The notes under the pieces are model-generated. The model saw only the letters and a program-made list of their open reading frames with translations. It was not told the DNA's origin and searched no databases. A stretch of DNA of 29,314 nucleotides from Mycoplasma sp. CAG:956 (GTDB lineage: Bacteria; Bacillota_I; Bacilli_A; RF39; UBA660), in the NCBI GenBank assembly GCA_000433475.1, contig HF993090.1, forward strand, positions 25,129 through 54,442, written 5' to 3'. Below, one piece after another: positions 22,111 to 29,288 of this stretch. The stretch's first letter is position 1. Every line of letters starts with the position of its first letter. Position numbers and translations under genes: made by a program.

Positions 22111-23100
22111 ATGTCTATAATACATGCTTTAATACTTCTTTTTTTATGGGTAATAACTTCATATTTAGCAATTAAAAATATAGAAGAATATTATCATATG
22201 CAAAAGAAGGTAAAAAAGCAAAATGAGAGAATCGGGGTTATTTTTTGCGTTTTAGTTTGTTTATTATTTAGAAGTGTTATTTCAACTTATCTTATTTATG
22301 TTTTGATGTTTAATGCTTTATATTATGTTATTCATAAAGTATTTAAAAATAAATATTTAGATAAAAGCTTTTACTTGTGCTTTGTAATACCTATTATTAT
22401 TGTAATACTGGGAGTAATAAATGTCGAAAATTTACATTTTACGACTTATAATTTAGAAAATAGTGATATAACTAAAGATATAAGAATGGCTTATGTAAGT
22501 GATGTGCATTTATCAACTCTATCGAAAGGTAAGTTAGAAAGATTAGTTGATGAGGTAAGTAATAAAGACTATGATATCTTTGTTATAGACGGTGATTTAA
22601 TAGATGAGTTTAGTAAAGATAGTAAAACCCAAGAAGTAATAGCTAAATTGGGCACGATTAAAACTAAATATGGTCTTTATTATGTTGAAGGTAATCATGA
22701 TTTATTAAATAATAAAAGAAGAAGTTATTTAACTGATAGTGGTTTTCAAGTTTTAGAAGATGAAAGTATTTTAATTGATAATAATTTTTATTTACTAGGA
22801 AGAAGAGATTTAAAAGATAAAGAAAGAGGCAATTTAAATAGTCTAACTTATACTTTAGATAAGCCAATAATTTTATTAGATCATCAACCTAATGTCATAA
22901 AAAATATGGATCCTAGAGTAATAGTTCAGTTATCTGGTCATACCCATGCTGGTCAAATATGGCCGTTAGGTTATTTCTTAAAATATGGCTATTATGAGGA
23001 TAAAAGATTAATTGTTTCATCTGGAGTTGGAGCATGGCATAATCCAGTAAGAACAAGTAAATATAGTGAAATAGTAGAAGTTAATATTAAGAAAATTTAG
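22111..23100 (+). CDS. Membrane-anchored metallophosphoesterase (YkuE/YaeI-like)
   Basis: The first ~105 residues contain about four hydrophobic helices (near 3-21, 42-58, 60-77 and 88-104). The rest is a calcineurin-like phosphoesterase with a complete set of metal ligands: D131-x-H133, G161-D162, GNHD 194-197, H257 in LLDHQP, and GHTH 276-279 within SGHTHAGQIWP. Relatives such as YkuE and YaeI cleave UDP-sugar or lipid phosphoesters, but the substrate cannot be read from sequence. It is 27 bp downstream of ftsZ behind GGGTGGG, so it is probably transcribed with ftsAZ and may act on envelope lipids during growth. The catalytic fold is secure, the substrate is not. Confidence 0.92.
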   Translation: MSIIHALILLFLWVITSYLAIKNIEEYYHMQKKVKKQNERIGVIFCVLVCLLFRSVISTYLIYVLMFNALYYVIHKVFKNKYLDKSFYLCFVIPIIIVILGVINVENLHFTTYNLENSDITKDIRMAYVSDVHLSTLSKGKLERLVDEVSNKDYDIFVIDGDLIDEFSKDSKTQEVIAKLGTIKTKYGLYYVEGNHDLLNNKRRSYLTDSGFQVLEDESILIDNNFYLLGRRDLKDKERGNLNSLTYTLDKPIILLDHQPNVIKNMDPRVIVQLSGHTHAGQIWPLGYFLKYGYYEDKRLIVSSGVGAWHNPVRTSKYSEIVEVNIKKI

Positions 23101-23198
23101 TATTAGCTTTTTTTAGTATATTAAAATAAATTTTGGTTATACTATTAAATTAAAAAATTTCATAGAGTTTACTACTCTATAAAAAATCAGGGTGAATA

Positions 23199-23296
23199 CT
23201 AGCTTTATAGGACTATTTGACTATAAATTTGACCAGAATAGAAATTAAAAGTTAACTAGGCTTATACCTTTAAAGTCCTATAAAAGCCTAGATTTT
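23199..23296 (+). ncRNA. Possible structured RNA or switch-like terminator
   Basis: The 16 nt at 23199-23214 (CTAGCTTTATAGGACT) pair with the 18 nt at 23274-23291 (AGTCCTATAAAAGCCTAG) with two single-base bulges. A second element, CTAGGCTT at 23256-23263, is perfectly complementary to AAGCCTAG at 23284-23291. The two pairings compete for the same 3' arm, and ATTTTTATG follows. This is the logic of an attenuator or riboswitch, or a terminator for the metallophosphoesterase transcript. No known class is recognised. A small palindromic mobile element is an alternative. Confidence 0.35.
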
Positions 23297-23462
23297 TATG
23301 TGCTTTTATGACTAGAAATAGATTTAGTTACTACTTAAAAAATGTTTAAAAAGCATTATTTTTATGCTATATTTATAGTATAGATTAAAAATAGATAACG
23401 TATTTTCAGTTTCATAGAGTATTAAGTTCTATGAAATATGTAAAAGTTATGTAAATAGGTAA

Positions 23463-23491
23463 TTGCAGTACATATTAATCTAAAGTATTAT
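23463..23491 (+). promoter_or_regulatory. Promoter of the surface-protein gene
   Basis: TTGCAG (23463-23468) and TATTAT (23486-23491) are 17 nt apart. It lies downstream of the structured region, so that RNA is not part of this transcript if this promoter is the main one. Confidence 0.6.
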
Positions 23492-23529
23492 TTATTTTTA
23501 ATTGGAAATAATTGAAGTAGAGGTTAGAA

Positions 23530-25542
23530 ATGAAAAGGGTGTTTAATAAGAAAAATTTGCTATTTTCGATTACTGCCGTTTGTCTAGTTGGTCTAATTGG
23601 CATAGGGGCATCTTATGCTTATTATTTAGCTAATTTTAGTGTAAGTAATCCAGAAAATGCAAATAATAATTTAACAACAACTTCGACTACAGATGTGGTC
23701 ATGGATATGCAGGGAAAGTATGCTCCAAGTAATACAGTTCCAGGATTCAAAGGTGTAAAAGAAGTAGTAGTTAGAGGTTTAGGAGAAAAGAATAGTATAC
23801 CATCAGAGGCATCTATTCAAATAACACCAGATTTTGCTGATTTTGGTAATGATGTTACATGGAAATTGTATAAATCTGATACTCCTATTACATGCACATC
23901 AAATGTAAATGAAGGAATTCAGTATTATGATGAGGCAACTTGTGATATTCCAAAAAGTGCAAGTTTGTTATTAGAAGGTGGAGCTGAAAGCAGTTATTTA
24001 AATATTACTGTTAATCCTTTAACGGAAACTAAGTATTATTTAGTGGTTGAGTATGCTAATAATGGTGACCAAAGTTCTCAAATGGGTAAGTCTTTTAGTG
24101 TAACTATTGGGTTAGGTAGCAAAGTTAAAAGTCCAATAGACGATATAATTGCTCAGTTAGATACAACTGGTAAGTGTCCAACCGTAAATGACGATGGTTC
24201 GGTAAATGTTACTGGGGTAGAGGCAACAGATGGTTATTTATGTAAGGCCAAAGATGCTTATGGTGATTCATATTATTATCGTGGTAATGTTACTAATAAT
24301 TATGTGAAGTTTGGTAGATGGTCTAATGATGCACCGACATTAGTTGTTGATGAGTATGATGGTGAGCAATATGATTCTTTAGACGATTGCAAAAATCATA
24401 GTGATTCAGGTAATTGTACTGAATTAGCTCGTGCTGGTAAAGATATGTACTGGCGTATTGTAAGAATCAACGGGGATAGAACTGTTCGAGTTATTTATGA
24501 TGGAACGAGTGCTCATTCCAATGATGAGGCAAGTGCTGACCGTCAAATTGGAACTAGCAAATATAATTATTATTTGAAAAAAGATAATGTTAAAGAAAGT
24601 ACGAATTCTAATATTTATTATGATAATGCCGGTGTTGGATATATGTACGGCAATCGTGATGGTATAGTTGAATCAGCAACTCAGTATTCTACTAGTTCAT
24701 ACACTAATACGATCGCGTATTACATAGCTAAGGAATATACATATAATGCTTCAACGGATAGATTTACATTAAAAGATCCAATTGGTGTACTTGGTAGTGC
24801 AATGACTAGCGATTATGTTGGATATTATACTTTTAATAGTACAAGTTCAAGTGGTTCTCGTCAGTATGTTTATAAAATTACTAGTGTAGGAGCGGGTTCG
24901 TCAAGAGCAAGCGTTGGTTATAAATATGTAACATATGGAACAACAAGTAAGGAAAAAGCTCAAACAAATACCAATGATTCAACAATCAAAGAATATTTGG
25001 ATAATTGGTATAAAACTAATATAGTAGGTACAACAAATGAACAATATTTAGCTGACAATATTTTTTGTAACGATCGTTCAATAAGTAGTAATAAGCCAAG
25101 TAGTCGTTATAATAACTTAGGATATGGAACAAATGCGACAGCAAATAGATGGCATTATTTTGCAAATAGTTCATATAATAATAAAATGATGTTAACGTGT
25201 CCGCAACAAAATGATGCCTTTACTGTAAGTGATACTACTAATGGTAATGGGGCTCTAACGTATCCGGTCGGACTTTTGAGTACGGATGAAATAGTACTAG
25301 CCGGTGGATGGTCTACTAGCAATAGTGGTTACTACTTATACTCAGGGCAATATTGGTGGGCTTCCTCGCCGTTCGACTCCGATAGTGGCGCTGGCGTGCG
25401 TGGCGTGGATTCGAATGGCATTGCCGACGACGGCTACGACGTGGACTACTCTGACGGTTGGGTTCGGCCAGTTTTCAATCTGAAGGCTGAAGTGCTGGCA
25501 CAAGGCACAGGGACAGCATCTGACCCATATCGCTTATCCTGA
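23530..25542 (+). CDS. Exported surface protein with a variable C-type-lectin-like (DUF6273-like) end (670 aa)
   Basis: An N-terminal hydrophobic segment after MKRVFNKKN (about 10-32, LLFSITAVCLVGLIGIGASYAYY) acts as signal anchor, so the protein is displayed outside the cell. Residues 35-200 look like a beta-sandwich stalk. From about 230 on comes a Tyr/Asn/Gly-rich region with MYWRIVRINGDRTVRVIYDG (304-323), several Cys (for example CNDRS, CPQQ) and LLSTDEIVLAGGW. The end, YWWASSPFDSDSGAGVRGVD through GWVRPVFNLKAEV, resembles the DUF6273/C-type-lectin-like fold used as a scaffold for hypervariable binding sites. The last ~200 bp are strongly GC-rich and coded differently from the rest of the gene (see the variable-region entry). 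The ligand is unknown. ATG 23530 follows AGAGG. The lectin-like fold is inference. Confidence 0.85.
   Translation: MKRVFNKKNLLFSITAVCLVGLIGIGASYAYYLANFSVSNPENANNNLTTTSTTDVVMDMQGKYAPSNTVPGFKGVKEVVVRGLGEKNSIPSEASIQITPDFADFGNDVTWKLYKSDTPITCTSNVNEGIQYYDEATCDIPKSASLLLEGGAESSYLNITVNPLTETKYYLVVEYANNGDQSSQMGKSFSVTIGLGSKVKSPIDDIIAQLDTTGKCPTVNDDGSVNVTGVEATDGYLCKAKDAYGDSYYYRGNVTNNYVKFGRWSNDAPTLVVDEYDGEQYDSLDDCKNHSDSGNCTELARAGKDMYWRIVRINGDRTVRVIYDGTSAHSNDEASADRQIGTSKYNYYLKKDNVKESTNSNIYYDNAGVGYMYGNRDGIVESATQYSTSSYTNTIAYYIAKEYTYNASTDRFTLKDPIGVLGSAMTSDYVGYYTFNSTSSSGSRQYVYKITSVGAGSSRASVGYKYVTYGTTSKEKAQTNTNDSTIKEYLDNWYKTNIVGTTNEQYLADNIFCNDRSISSNKPSSRYNNLGYGTNATANRWHYFANSSYNNKMMLTCPQQNDAFTVSDTTNGNGALTYPVGLLSTDEIVLAGGWSTSNSGYYLYSGQYWWASSPFDSDSGAGVRGVDSNGIADDGYDVDYSDGWVRPVFNLKAEVLAQGTGTASDPYRLS
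25350..25542 (+). other. Candidate DGR variable region (VR) at the 3' end of the surface-protein gene
   Basis: GC content is 38 of 60 bases in 25381-25440 and 32 of 60 in 25441-25500, against about a third in the upstream part of the gene (20 of 60 in 24601-24660). In the 30 codons 25372-25461, 16 end in C: TTC, TCC, six GAC, five GGC, two TAC and one GCC. All of these can arise from AAC by changing only the first two adenines. GAT, AGT and ATT can likewise arise from AAT. An invariant frame (WW-SSP before, VRPVFNL after) brackets the block. This is the pattern left by adenine-specific mutagenic retrohoming. No template repeat or reverse transcriptase is in the window, so confirmation must come from outside. 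Confidence 0.6.
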
Positions 25543-25563
25543 CTAGCTGACAGTTTTTCTCAA

Positions 25564-25611
25564 AGCCCTATAAATACTGGGCTGAAGGCTGCTGGAAGTT
25601 CGTCCAGCAGC
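25564..25611 (+). repeat. Two hairpins just after the variable gene
   Basis: AGCCC (25564-25568) pairs with GGGCT (25579-25583). Next, GCTGCTGGA (25588-25596) pairs perfectly with TCCAGCAGC (25603-25611) around a 6-nt loop. The second is the strongest stem in the window and lies 46 bp after the stop codon, where diversity-generating retroelements keep a cruciform-forming hairpin. No T-run follows, so it is not an ordinary terminator. Confidence 0.65.
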
Positions 25612-25660
25612 TAATCATTTTACCAAAAGTTAGACACTGTCTATGAAATCACCTAAAAAA

Positions 25661-25709
25661 GTTGTGTTTTCTACACAGCAACGCTCCCCACTCGATGATG
25701 GAGCTTTTT
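25661..25709 (+). terminator. Terminator of the surface-protein transcript
   Basis: GCTCC (25683-25687) pairs with GGAGC (25700-25704), followed by T5. A second hairpin, GTTGTGT with ACACAGC (25661-25679), lies just before it. Both are still in the GC-richer segment. Confidence 0.6.
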
Positions 25710-25766
25710 AAAGATTGGTTTAAAAATATAAATTGTAAAATAGAAAGTCATAAATATTTCAAAGTT

Positions 25767-25798
25767 AAAAAGCCATAACTAGGAAGTTATGACTTTTT
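25767..25798 (-). terminator. Terminator of gmk and the methyltransferase gene
   Basis: On the minus strand a 14-bp stem (one U-G pair) with a TCCT loop is flanked by A5 and T5. On the plus strand the same repeat has a mismatch, so it is better as a minus-strand terminator. The methyltransferase stop codon lies in the stem. Confidence 0.8.
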
Positions 25799-26551
25799 AA
25801 CAATATCAACAACATGACGAGATAAACCTAAATAATAAGGGGATTCACATCTTTGAAGATGAAAGTCTAAATACTTAGTAAATTCTTCAGGAGTCATCTT
25901 GTTGATTATTGGTCTTACATACTCAGTTAGACCTTCTTGGGAGAAGATTTTCTCTCTTTTTAAATGACATAATTTATTTATATTATTAATAGAGTCCATG
26001 GTATCAAAGCTATACAAATTAGATTCATTATCTTTAATAAGATAATTCTTATCATACTTAGTATCATCTAAGATATGGCCATCAAAGAAGCCATGTTTTA
26101 AGATAGCAAAGTCATTAAGACAATAACAAATCATTAAATAACCATTATCATTTAAATGTTTAAGAGCTTCTTTAATAGCTAATATTTTATCATTACCAAA
26201 TAAGTGATATACGGGTCCAAATAATAAGATGACATCATAAGTATTATTACCTAAAAAATCTAAATTAAGAGCATTACCTAAATAGGTTTTAATATTTTTA
26301 TTCTTACTTTCAATAACTTTTAAATTATGTTTAACTAATTCAACGGCAGTTACATCATAGCCTAGGTTATCTAAATAAAGACTATATTTACCAGTACCAG
26401 CTCCAACATCTAATATTTTAGGATTTTTAAAATTAGAAAGTACTTCTTCTATATTTTTAATAGTGGTTTGAAATTCAATAATACCATGTCTAGTTTCTAA
26501 TCTTTTATCTTCATTAAATTTATTATAATAATTATTTAGCTTTTCATTCAT
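25787..26551 (-). CDS. Class I SAM-dependent methyltransferase (254 aa)
   Basis: The Rossmann methyltransferase core is clear: motif I KILDVGAGTGKYSLYL (45-60, SAM-binding), an acidic residue at the end of strand 2 in VTAVELVKHN, GNALNLDF and motif IV-like YDVILLFGPVYHLF. The last motif and the C-terminal LGLSRHVVDIVKK are typical of small-molecule methyltransferases in the Methyltransf_11/25 group. The substrate cannot be named. Its ATG overlaps the end of gmk by 8 bp and the ribosome site is weak, so it is translationally coupled to gmk. It ends inside a terminator. This pairing with gmk is not a known functional unit and may be lineage-specific. Confidence 0.88.
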   Translation of the reverse strand: MNEKLNNYYNKFNEDKRLETRHGIIEFQTTIKNIEEVLSNFKNPKILDVGAGTGKYSLYLDNLGYDVTAVELVKHNLKVIESKNKNIKTYLGNALNLDFLGNNTYDVILLFGPVYHLFGNDKILAIKEALKHLNDNGYLMICYCLNDFAILKHGFFDGHILDDTKYDKNYLIKDNESNLYSFDTMDSINNINKLCHLKREKIFSQEGLTEYVRPIINKMTPEEFTKYLDFHLQRCESPYYLGLSRHVVDIVKKS

Positions 26552-27242
26552 TAGAACTATCCGATATTTTTACATGGTTTATAAATTCGACATCATCTCT
26601 TAAGCCTTCATGTAATTCTTCTTCAGCATTACCAACATAAACATTTTCAATACGAGAAACGCGTAGGCGTTCAGCCATTAGAATTGCTTCAACTTTTTTT
26701 ACAGCAGTGTCTAAATCATCATTAATAACAACGTAGTTATAATTATTATAGTAGTTTATCTCTTGGTAAGCTTTTTTAAATCTAGCAATAATTTTATCAG
26801 TATCTTCAGTATTACGTTTTTTTAGTCTTCTTACTAATTCACGCATAGATGGTGGCATAATAAAGATGAAAATAGCATTAGGAAATTCTTCTTTAATTTT
26901 TAAAGCACCTTGAATTTCTATTTCTAAAATAACATCTTTTCCTTGATGAAGAAAATCTTCTATTTTAGATTTAGGGGTACCATAATAATTATCGTTATAA
27001 ATGGCATATTCTAAAAAGTCATTATTTTTAATGTGACTTTCAAATTCTTCTTTACTAACAAAGAAATAATCAATGCCATCGACTTCTTCCCCACGGGGTT
27101 TACGACTAGTCATCGAAATAGAAACCCAAAAATTGTGATAATAATTTTTAAGTTCACTTATTATACTGTCTTTACCAGCTCCTGATGGTCCACTTAAGAC
27201 AATTAAGTTACCCTGTTCTTGTTCTTTTATCATTTTACTCAT
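26544..27242 (-). CDS. gmk: Guanylate kinase
   Basis: Guanylate kinase converts GMP to GDP with ATP in purine nucleotide synthesis. Visible features are: P-loop GPSGAGKD (18-25), GMP-binding SISMTSRKPRGEEVDGIDYFFVS, FLEYAIYNDNYYGTPKSKIE, the DVILEIEIQGALKIKEEFP core and the lid region RRLKKRNTEDTDKIIARF. The usual GKG(T/S) is GKDS here. At 232 aa it is longer than the usual ~205 because of a C-terminal extension after the kinase fold (IENVYVGNAEEELHEGLRDD). The start ATG at 27240-27242 follows AGGAGGA; an out-of-frame ATG four bases upstream is ignored. It is first in a two-gene operon with the methyltransferase. Confidence 0.97.
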   Translation of the reverse strand: MSKMIKEQEQGNLIVLSGPSGAGKDSIISELKNYYHNFWVSISMTSRKPRGEEVDGIDYFFVSKEEFESHIKNNDFLEYAIYNDNYYGTPKSKIEDFLHQGKDVILEIEIQGALKIKEEFPNAIFIFIMPPSMRELVRRLKKRNTEDTDKIIARFKKAYQEINYYNNYNYVVINDDLDTAVKKVEAILMAERLRVSRIENVYVGNAEEELHEGLRDDVEFINHVKISDSSNE

Positions 27243-27267
27243 ACATAATCCTCCTAAAATTTGTTAT

Positions 27268-27296
27268 AGTATAACATGCAATTATCTTATTGTAAA
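27268..27296 (-). promoter_or_regulatory. Promoter of gmk
   Basis: On the minus strand TTTACA (27291-27296) and TATACT (27268-27273) are 17 nt apart, with TGT before the -10. Confidence 0.75.
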
Positions 27297-27366
27297 CGAA
27301 AATACTAAAGAAAAAATATTCTTAATTTAAATATTAAAATAGATAGTATTTTTATTTAAAGTCGGG

Positions 27367-27372
27367 TATAAT
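27367..27372 (+). promoter_or_regulatory. -10 element of the RelB/DinJ-like gene
   Basis: A perfect TATAAT lies 24 nt before the ATG at 27396. The -35 region is weak (TAGTAT, 17 nt upstream). Confidence 0.5.
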
Positions 27373-27395
27373 AAATTTAGAAGGAGATGTTTTTT

Positions 27396-27677
27396 ATGGA
27401 AAAAGATAAGATGATGGAAGTTACTGAAGTGAAAGTTAATAAAGAATTAAAAGAGTCATGTGATGATTTATTTCATCATTTAGGTTTAGATACAGAAACA
27501 GCAATTAATATTTTCCTAGCAGCCTCATTACGTGATATGGGAATTCCTTTTCATGTTGGTTTTGATGATGATTTTGATGATGATTTCGAAGATTGTTGTG
27601 GACATTGTACTTGTGGTTGTGATGATGATTGTTGTTGCGATGGTGATTGTCGTTGCAAGGAAGACAATGAAAAATAG
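27396..27677 (+). CDS. RelB/DinJ-like ribbon-helix-helix protein with a Cys/Asp-rich tail (93 aa)
   Basis: Residues 8-54 (EVTEVKVNKELKESCDDLFH, then GLDTETAINIFLAASLRDMGIPF) match the DNA-binding half of RelB/DinJ antitoxins. The part that would normally wrap the toxin is replaced by DDDFDDDFED and a cluster of 10 Cys in residues 67-87 (CCGHCTCGC, CCC, CRC), interleaved with Asp and one His, which looks like a metal-binding or metallothionein-like tail. No RelE/YafQ toxin gene is next to it. It may be a metal- or redox-responsive repressor derived from an antitoxin. The DNA-binding call is good, the metal role is inference. I start at ATG 27396 because AAGGAG at 27381-27386 overlaps the earlier ATG at 27387. 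Confidence 0.85.
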   Translation: MEKDKMMEVTEVKVNKELKESCDDLFHHLGLDTETAINIFLAASLRDMGIPFHVGFDDDFDDDFEDCCGHCTCGCDDDCCCDGDCRCKEDNEK

Positions 27678-27703
27678 TTAAGAACTTAATTATGATATAT
27701 TTT

Positions 27704-27734
27704 TCTTTAAGTATGAACTACTTAAAGATTTTTT
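27704..27734 (+). terminator. Terminator of the RelB/DinJ-like gene
   Basis: TCTTTAAGTA (27704-27713) and TACTTAAAGA (27719-27728) form a perfect 10-bp stem with a 5-nt loop and T6. Confidence 0.85.
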
Positions 27735-27814
27735 GTTTATGTCTAACTTTTAATGATTAATTAGTTATTAGACACATATTTACTATTTTTTAAGAGTTAT
27801 TAAGAGATATTTAG

Positions 27815-27842
27815 TTGCAAATTAAAGGATATATTATATAAT
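27815..27842 (+). promoter_or_regulatory. Promoter of murE
   Basis: TTGCAA (27815-27820) and TATAAT (27837-27842) are 16 nt apart, leaving a leader of about 85 nt. Confidence 0.65.
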
Positions 27843-27848
27843 AAGTTT

Positions 27849-27932
27849 GAAAAGGAAATTACCTTTTTAAAGATAAAATAAAGAAAGGAATTAGTTAGTT
27901 TTAAATAAAATTAACTGATTAGATAAGATTTT
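27849..27932 (+). promoter_or_regulatory. murE leader with two hairpins and a distant ribosome site
   Basis: AAAAGG/CCTTTT (27850-27867) forms a small hairpin. The only good Shine-Dalgarno, AAAGGA (27884-27889), is 43 nt before the ATG. Between them AGTTAGTTTT (27893-27902) pairs with AAAATTAACT (27907-27916), which would bring the two to roughly 15-19 nt. The effect on translation is not known. Confidence 0.4.
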
Positions 27933-29288
27933 ATGATTAATATAAAAACAGATTCAAGAAAAATAAAACCTGGTGATACTTTTGTAGCTATTAAAGGGTT
28001 AACTGTTGATGGACATGATTTTATAGAAAAAGCAATCGAATTGGGTGCTAGTAAGATTGTTTGTGAACATGGAAGTTATAGTGTTGAAACTTTAGTAGTA
28101 CCTAATACGAAAGAATGGTTACAAGAATATTTAATTACTAATTATAAAGATGAAGTAAATAAAATTAAATTAATTGGCATGACAGGTACTAATGGTAAAA
28201 CTACTACTTGTTTTCTTACTTATCAAATGCTTTTAAGTTTAGGTAAAAAAGCGGCTTATATGGGTACTATTGGCTTTTATATGCCAGGGGTAAAAAGAGA
28301 ACTTAATAATACGACACCAGAAATACTAGATGTTTATAGTATGATTATCGAGGCTATTGAAGCTGGATGTGAATACTTTGTTATGGAAGTATCAAGTCAT
28401 TCTTTAGTTGAAAAACGTATTGAAGGTTTAGAATTTAGTGTAGAAGCTTTTTCTAATCTTACTGAAGACCACTTAGATTTTCATAAAACAATGGAAAATT
28501 ACTTACATGCCAAGATGTTAATATTAGATCAATTAAAGGGGACTATTATTGTTAATAGTGATGATGCTTATGCTAAGTATTTTGAAACTAAGAATTATAA
28601 AACTTTAGGATATAATGGTAATGATTATAAGATTTTAAGTTATCATGAAACAGATAGTGGTACTTTAATTAATTTTAAGGCTGATAAGGAATATAGTGTA
28701 GAAACTAATTTAAAATGTAAATACAATGTTTATAACTATTTAACTGCTTTAGGTATTTTAAATACTTTAGGTTTTAGTATTGATAGTATTATTAATATTA
28801 CAAAGAATATTTATGCTCCAAGGGGTCGTTGTGAACAAATTAGAGTTAGAAATAGTTATGCTGTTATTGATTATGCTCATACACCAGATGCTGTAGAAAA
28901 AATTATTACTTCATTCTTAGAAAATAAGAAGGGAAGAATTATTACTATTATTGGCTGTGGTGGTGATAGAGATCCACTAAAAAGACCAATTATGGGTGAA
29001 ATTGCTAGTCGTTTAAGTGATTATGTTATATTTACTAGCGATAATCCAAGAACTGAGGATCCTAATAAAATTTTAGAAGATATTTTAAAAGGTGTAACTA
29101 AAGATAATTATGAGGTTGAAATAGATAGGACTGCCGCTATTAGAAAAGGTCTTGATATGTTAAGGGATAATGATGTATTACTTATTTTAGGTAAAGGTCA
29201 TGAAGATTACCAAATTATTGGACATACTAAACATCATTTAGATGATTTAGAAGAAGTTAAGAAGTACTTAGGACTTATTTTGAAGTAG
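27933..29288 (+). CDS. murE: UDP-N-acetylmuramoyl-tripeptide synthetase (MurE), probably meso-DAP-adding
   Basis: MurE adds the third residue of the peptidoglycan stem peptide to UDP-MurNAc-L-Ala-D-Glu in the cytoplasm. Visible features are: an N-domain opening TDSRKIKPGDTFVAIKG, ATP-binding GMTGTNGKTTT (82-92), NNTTPEILDVY, MEVSSHSLVEKRI, FSNLTEDHLDFHKTMENY, the carbamylated-Lys region HAKMLI, DYAHTPDAVEK, GCGGDRDPLKRPIMGEIA, and DNPR at 370-373. DNPR is the signature of meso-DAP-adding MurE; Lys-adding enzymes carry a different tetrad. At 451 aa it is shorter than the usual ~490, mainly because the N-terminus is short. It has its own promoter, apart from other mur genes in this window. The start ATG lacks a close ribosome site (see its leader). 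Confidence 0.97.
   Translation: MINIKTDSRKIKPGDTFVAIKGLTVDGHDFIEKAIELGASKIVCEHGSYSVETLVVPNTKEWLQEYLITNYKDEVNKIKLIGMTGTNGKTTTCFLTYQMLLSLGKKAAYMGTIGFYMPGVKRELNNTTPEILDVYSMIIEAIEAGCEYFVMEVSSHSLVEKRIEGLEFSVEAFSNLTEDHLDFHKTMENYLHAKMLILDQLKGTIIVNSDDAYAKYFETKNYKTLGYNGNDYKILSYHETDSGTLINFKADKEYSVETNLKCKYNVYNYLTALGILNTLGFSIDSIINITKNIYAPRGRCEQIRVRNSYAVIDYAHTPDAVEKIITSFLENKKGRIITIIGCGGDRDPLKRPIMGEIASRLSDYVIFTSDNPRTEDPNKILEDILKGVTKDNYEVEIDRTAAIRKGLDMLRDNDVLLILGKGHEDYQIIGHTKHHLDDLEEVKKYLGLILK

Larger units (their letters stand above)
23101..23529. other. 429-bp intergenic region with repeats and pairing elements
   Basis: No credible open frame is present. It holds the hairpin ATAGAGT-5 nt-ACTCTAT (23162-23180), the pairing region 23199-23291 described separately, a small hairpin AGCAT/ATGCT (23352-23368) that competes with ATGCTATA/TATAGTAT just after it, and a perfect 9-bp hairpin TTTCATAGA/TCTATGAAA (about 23410-23437). 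The first and last hairpins share TTTCATAGAGT as a direct repeat about 250 bp apart. Confidence 0.6.

Noticed and set aside
23199..23291. Known riboswitch class for the 23199-23291 structure
   Set aside because: I could not match it to preQ1, SAM, c-di-GMP, cobalamin or other consensus elements by eye, so it is reported only as an unknown pairing element.
23530..25542. Mycoplasma-type recoding of TGA as tryptophan
   Set aside because: Tryptophan is encoded by TGG throughout (for example in valS and the variable region), and TGA is used as a clean stop at 25540 and 424.
25631..25643. TAGACACTGTCTA as an insertion-sequence end
   Set aside because: It is only a short palindrome, with no second copy as an inverted partner, no transposase and no target duplication in the window.
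27387..27395. First ATG of the RelB/DinJ-like gene
   Set aside because: It directly abuts the AAGGAG Shine-Dalgarno with no spacing; ATG 27396 has the right distance.
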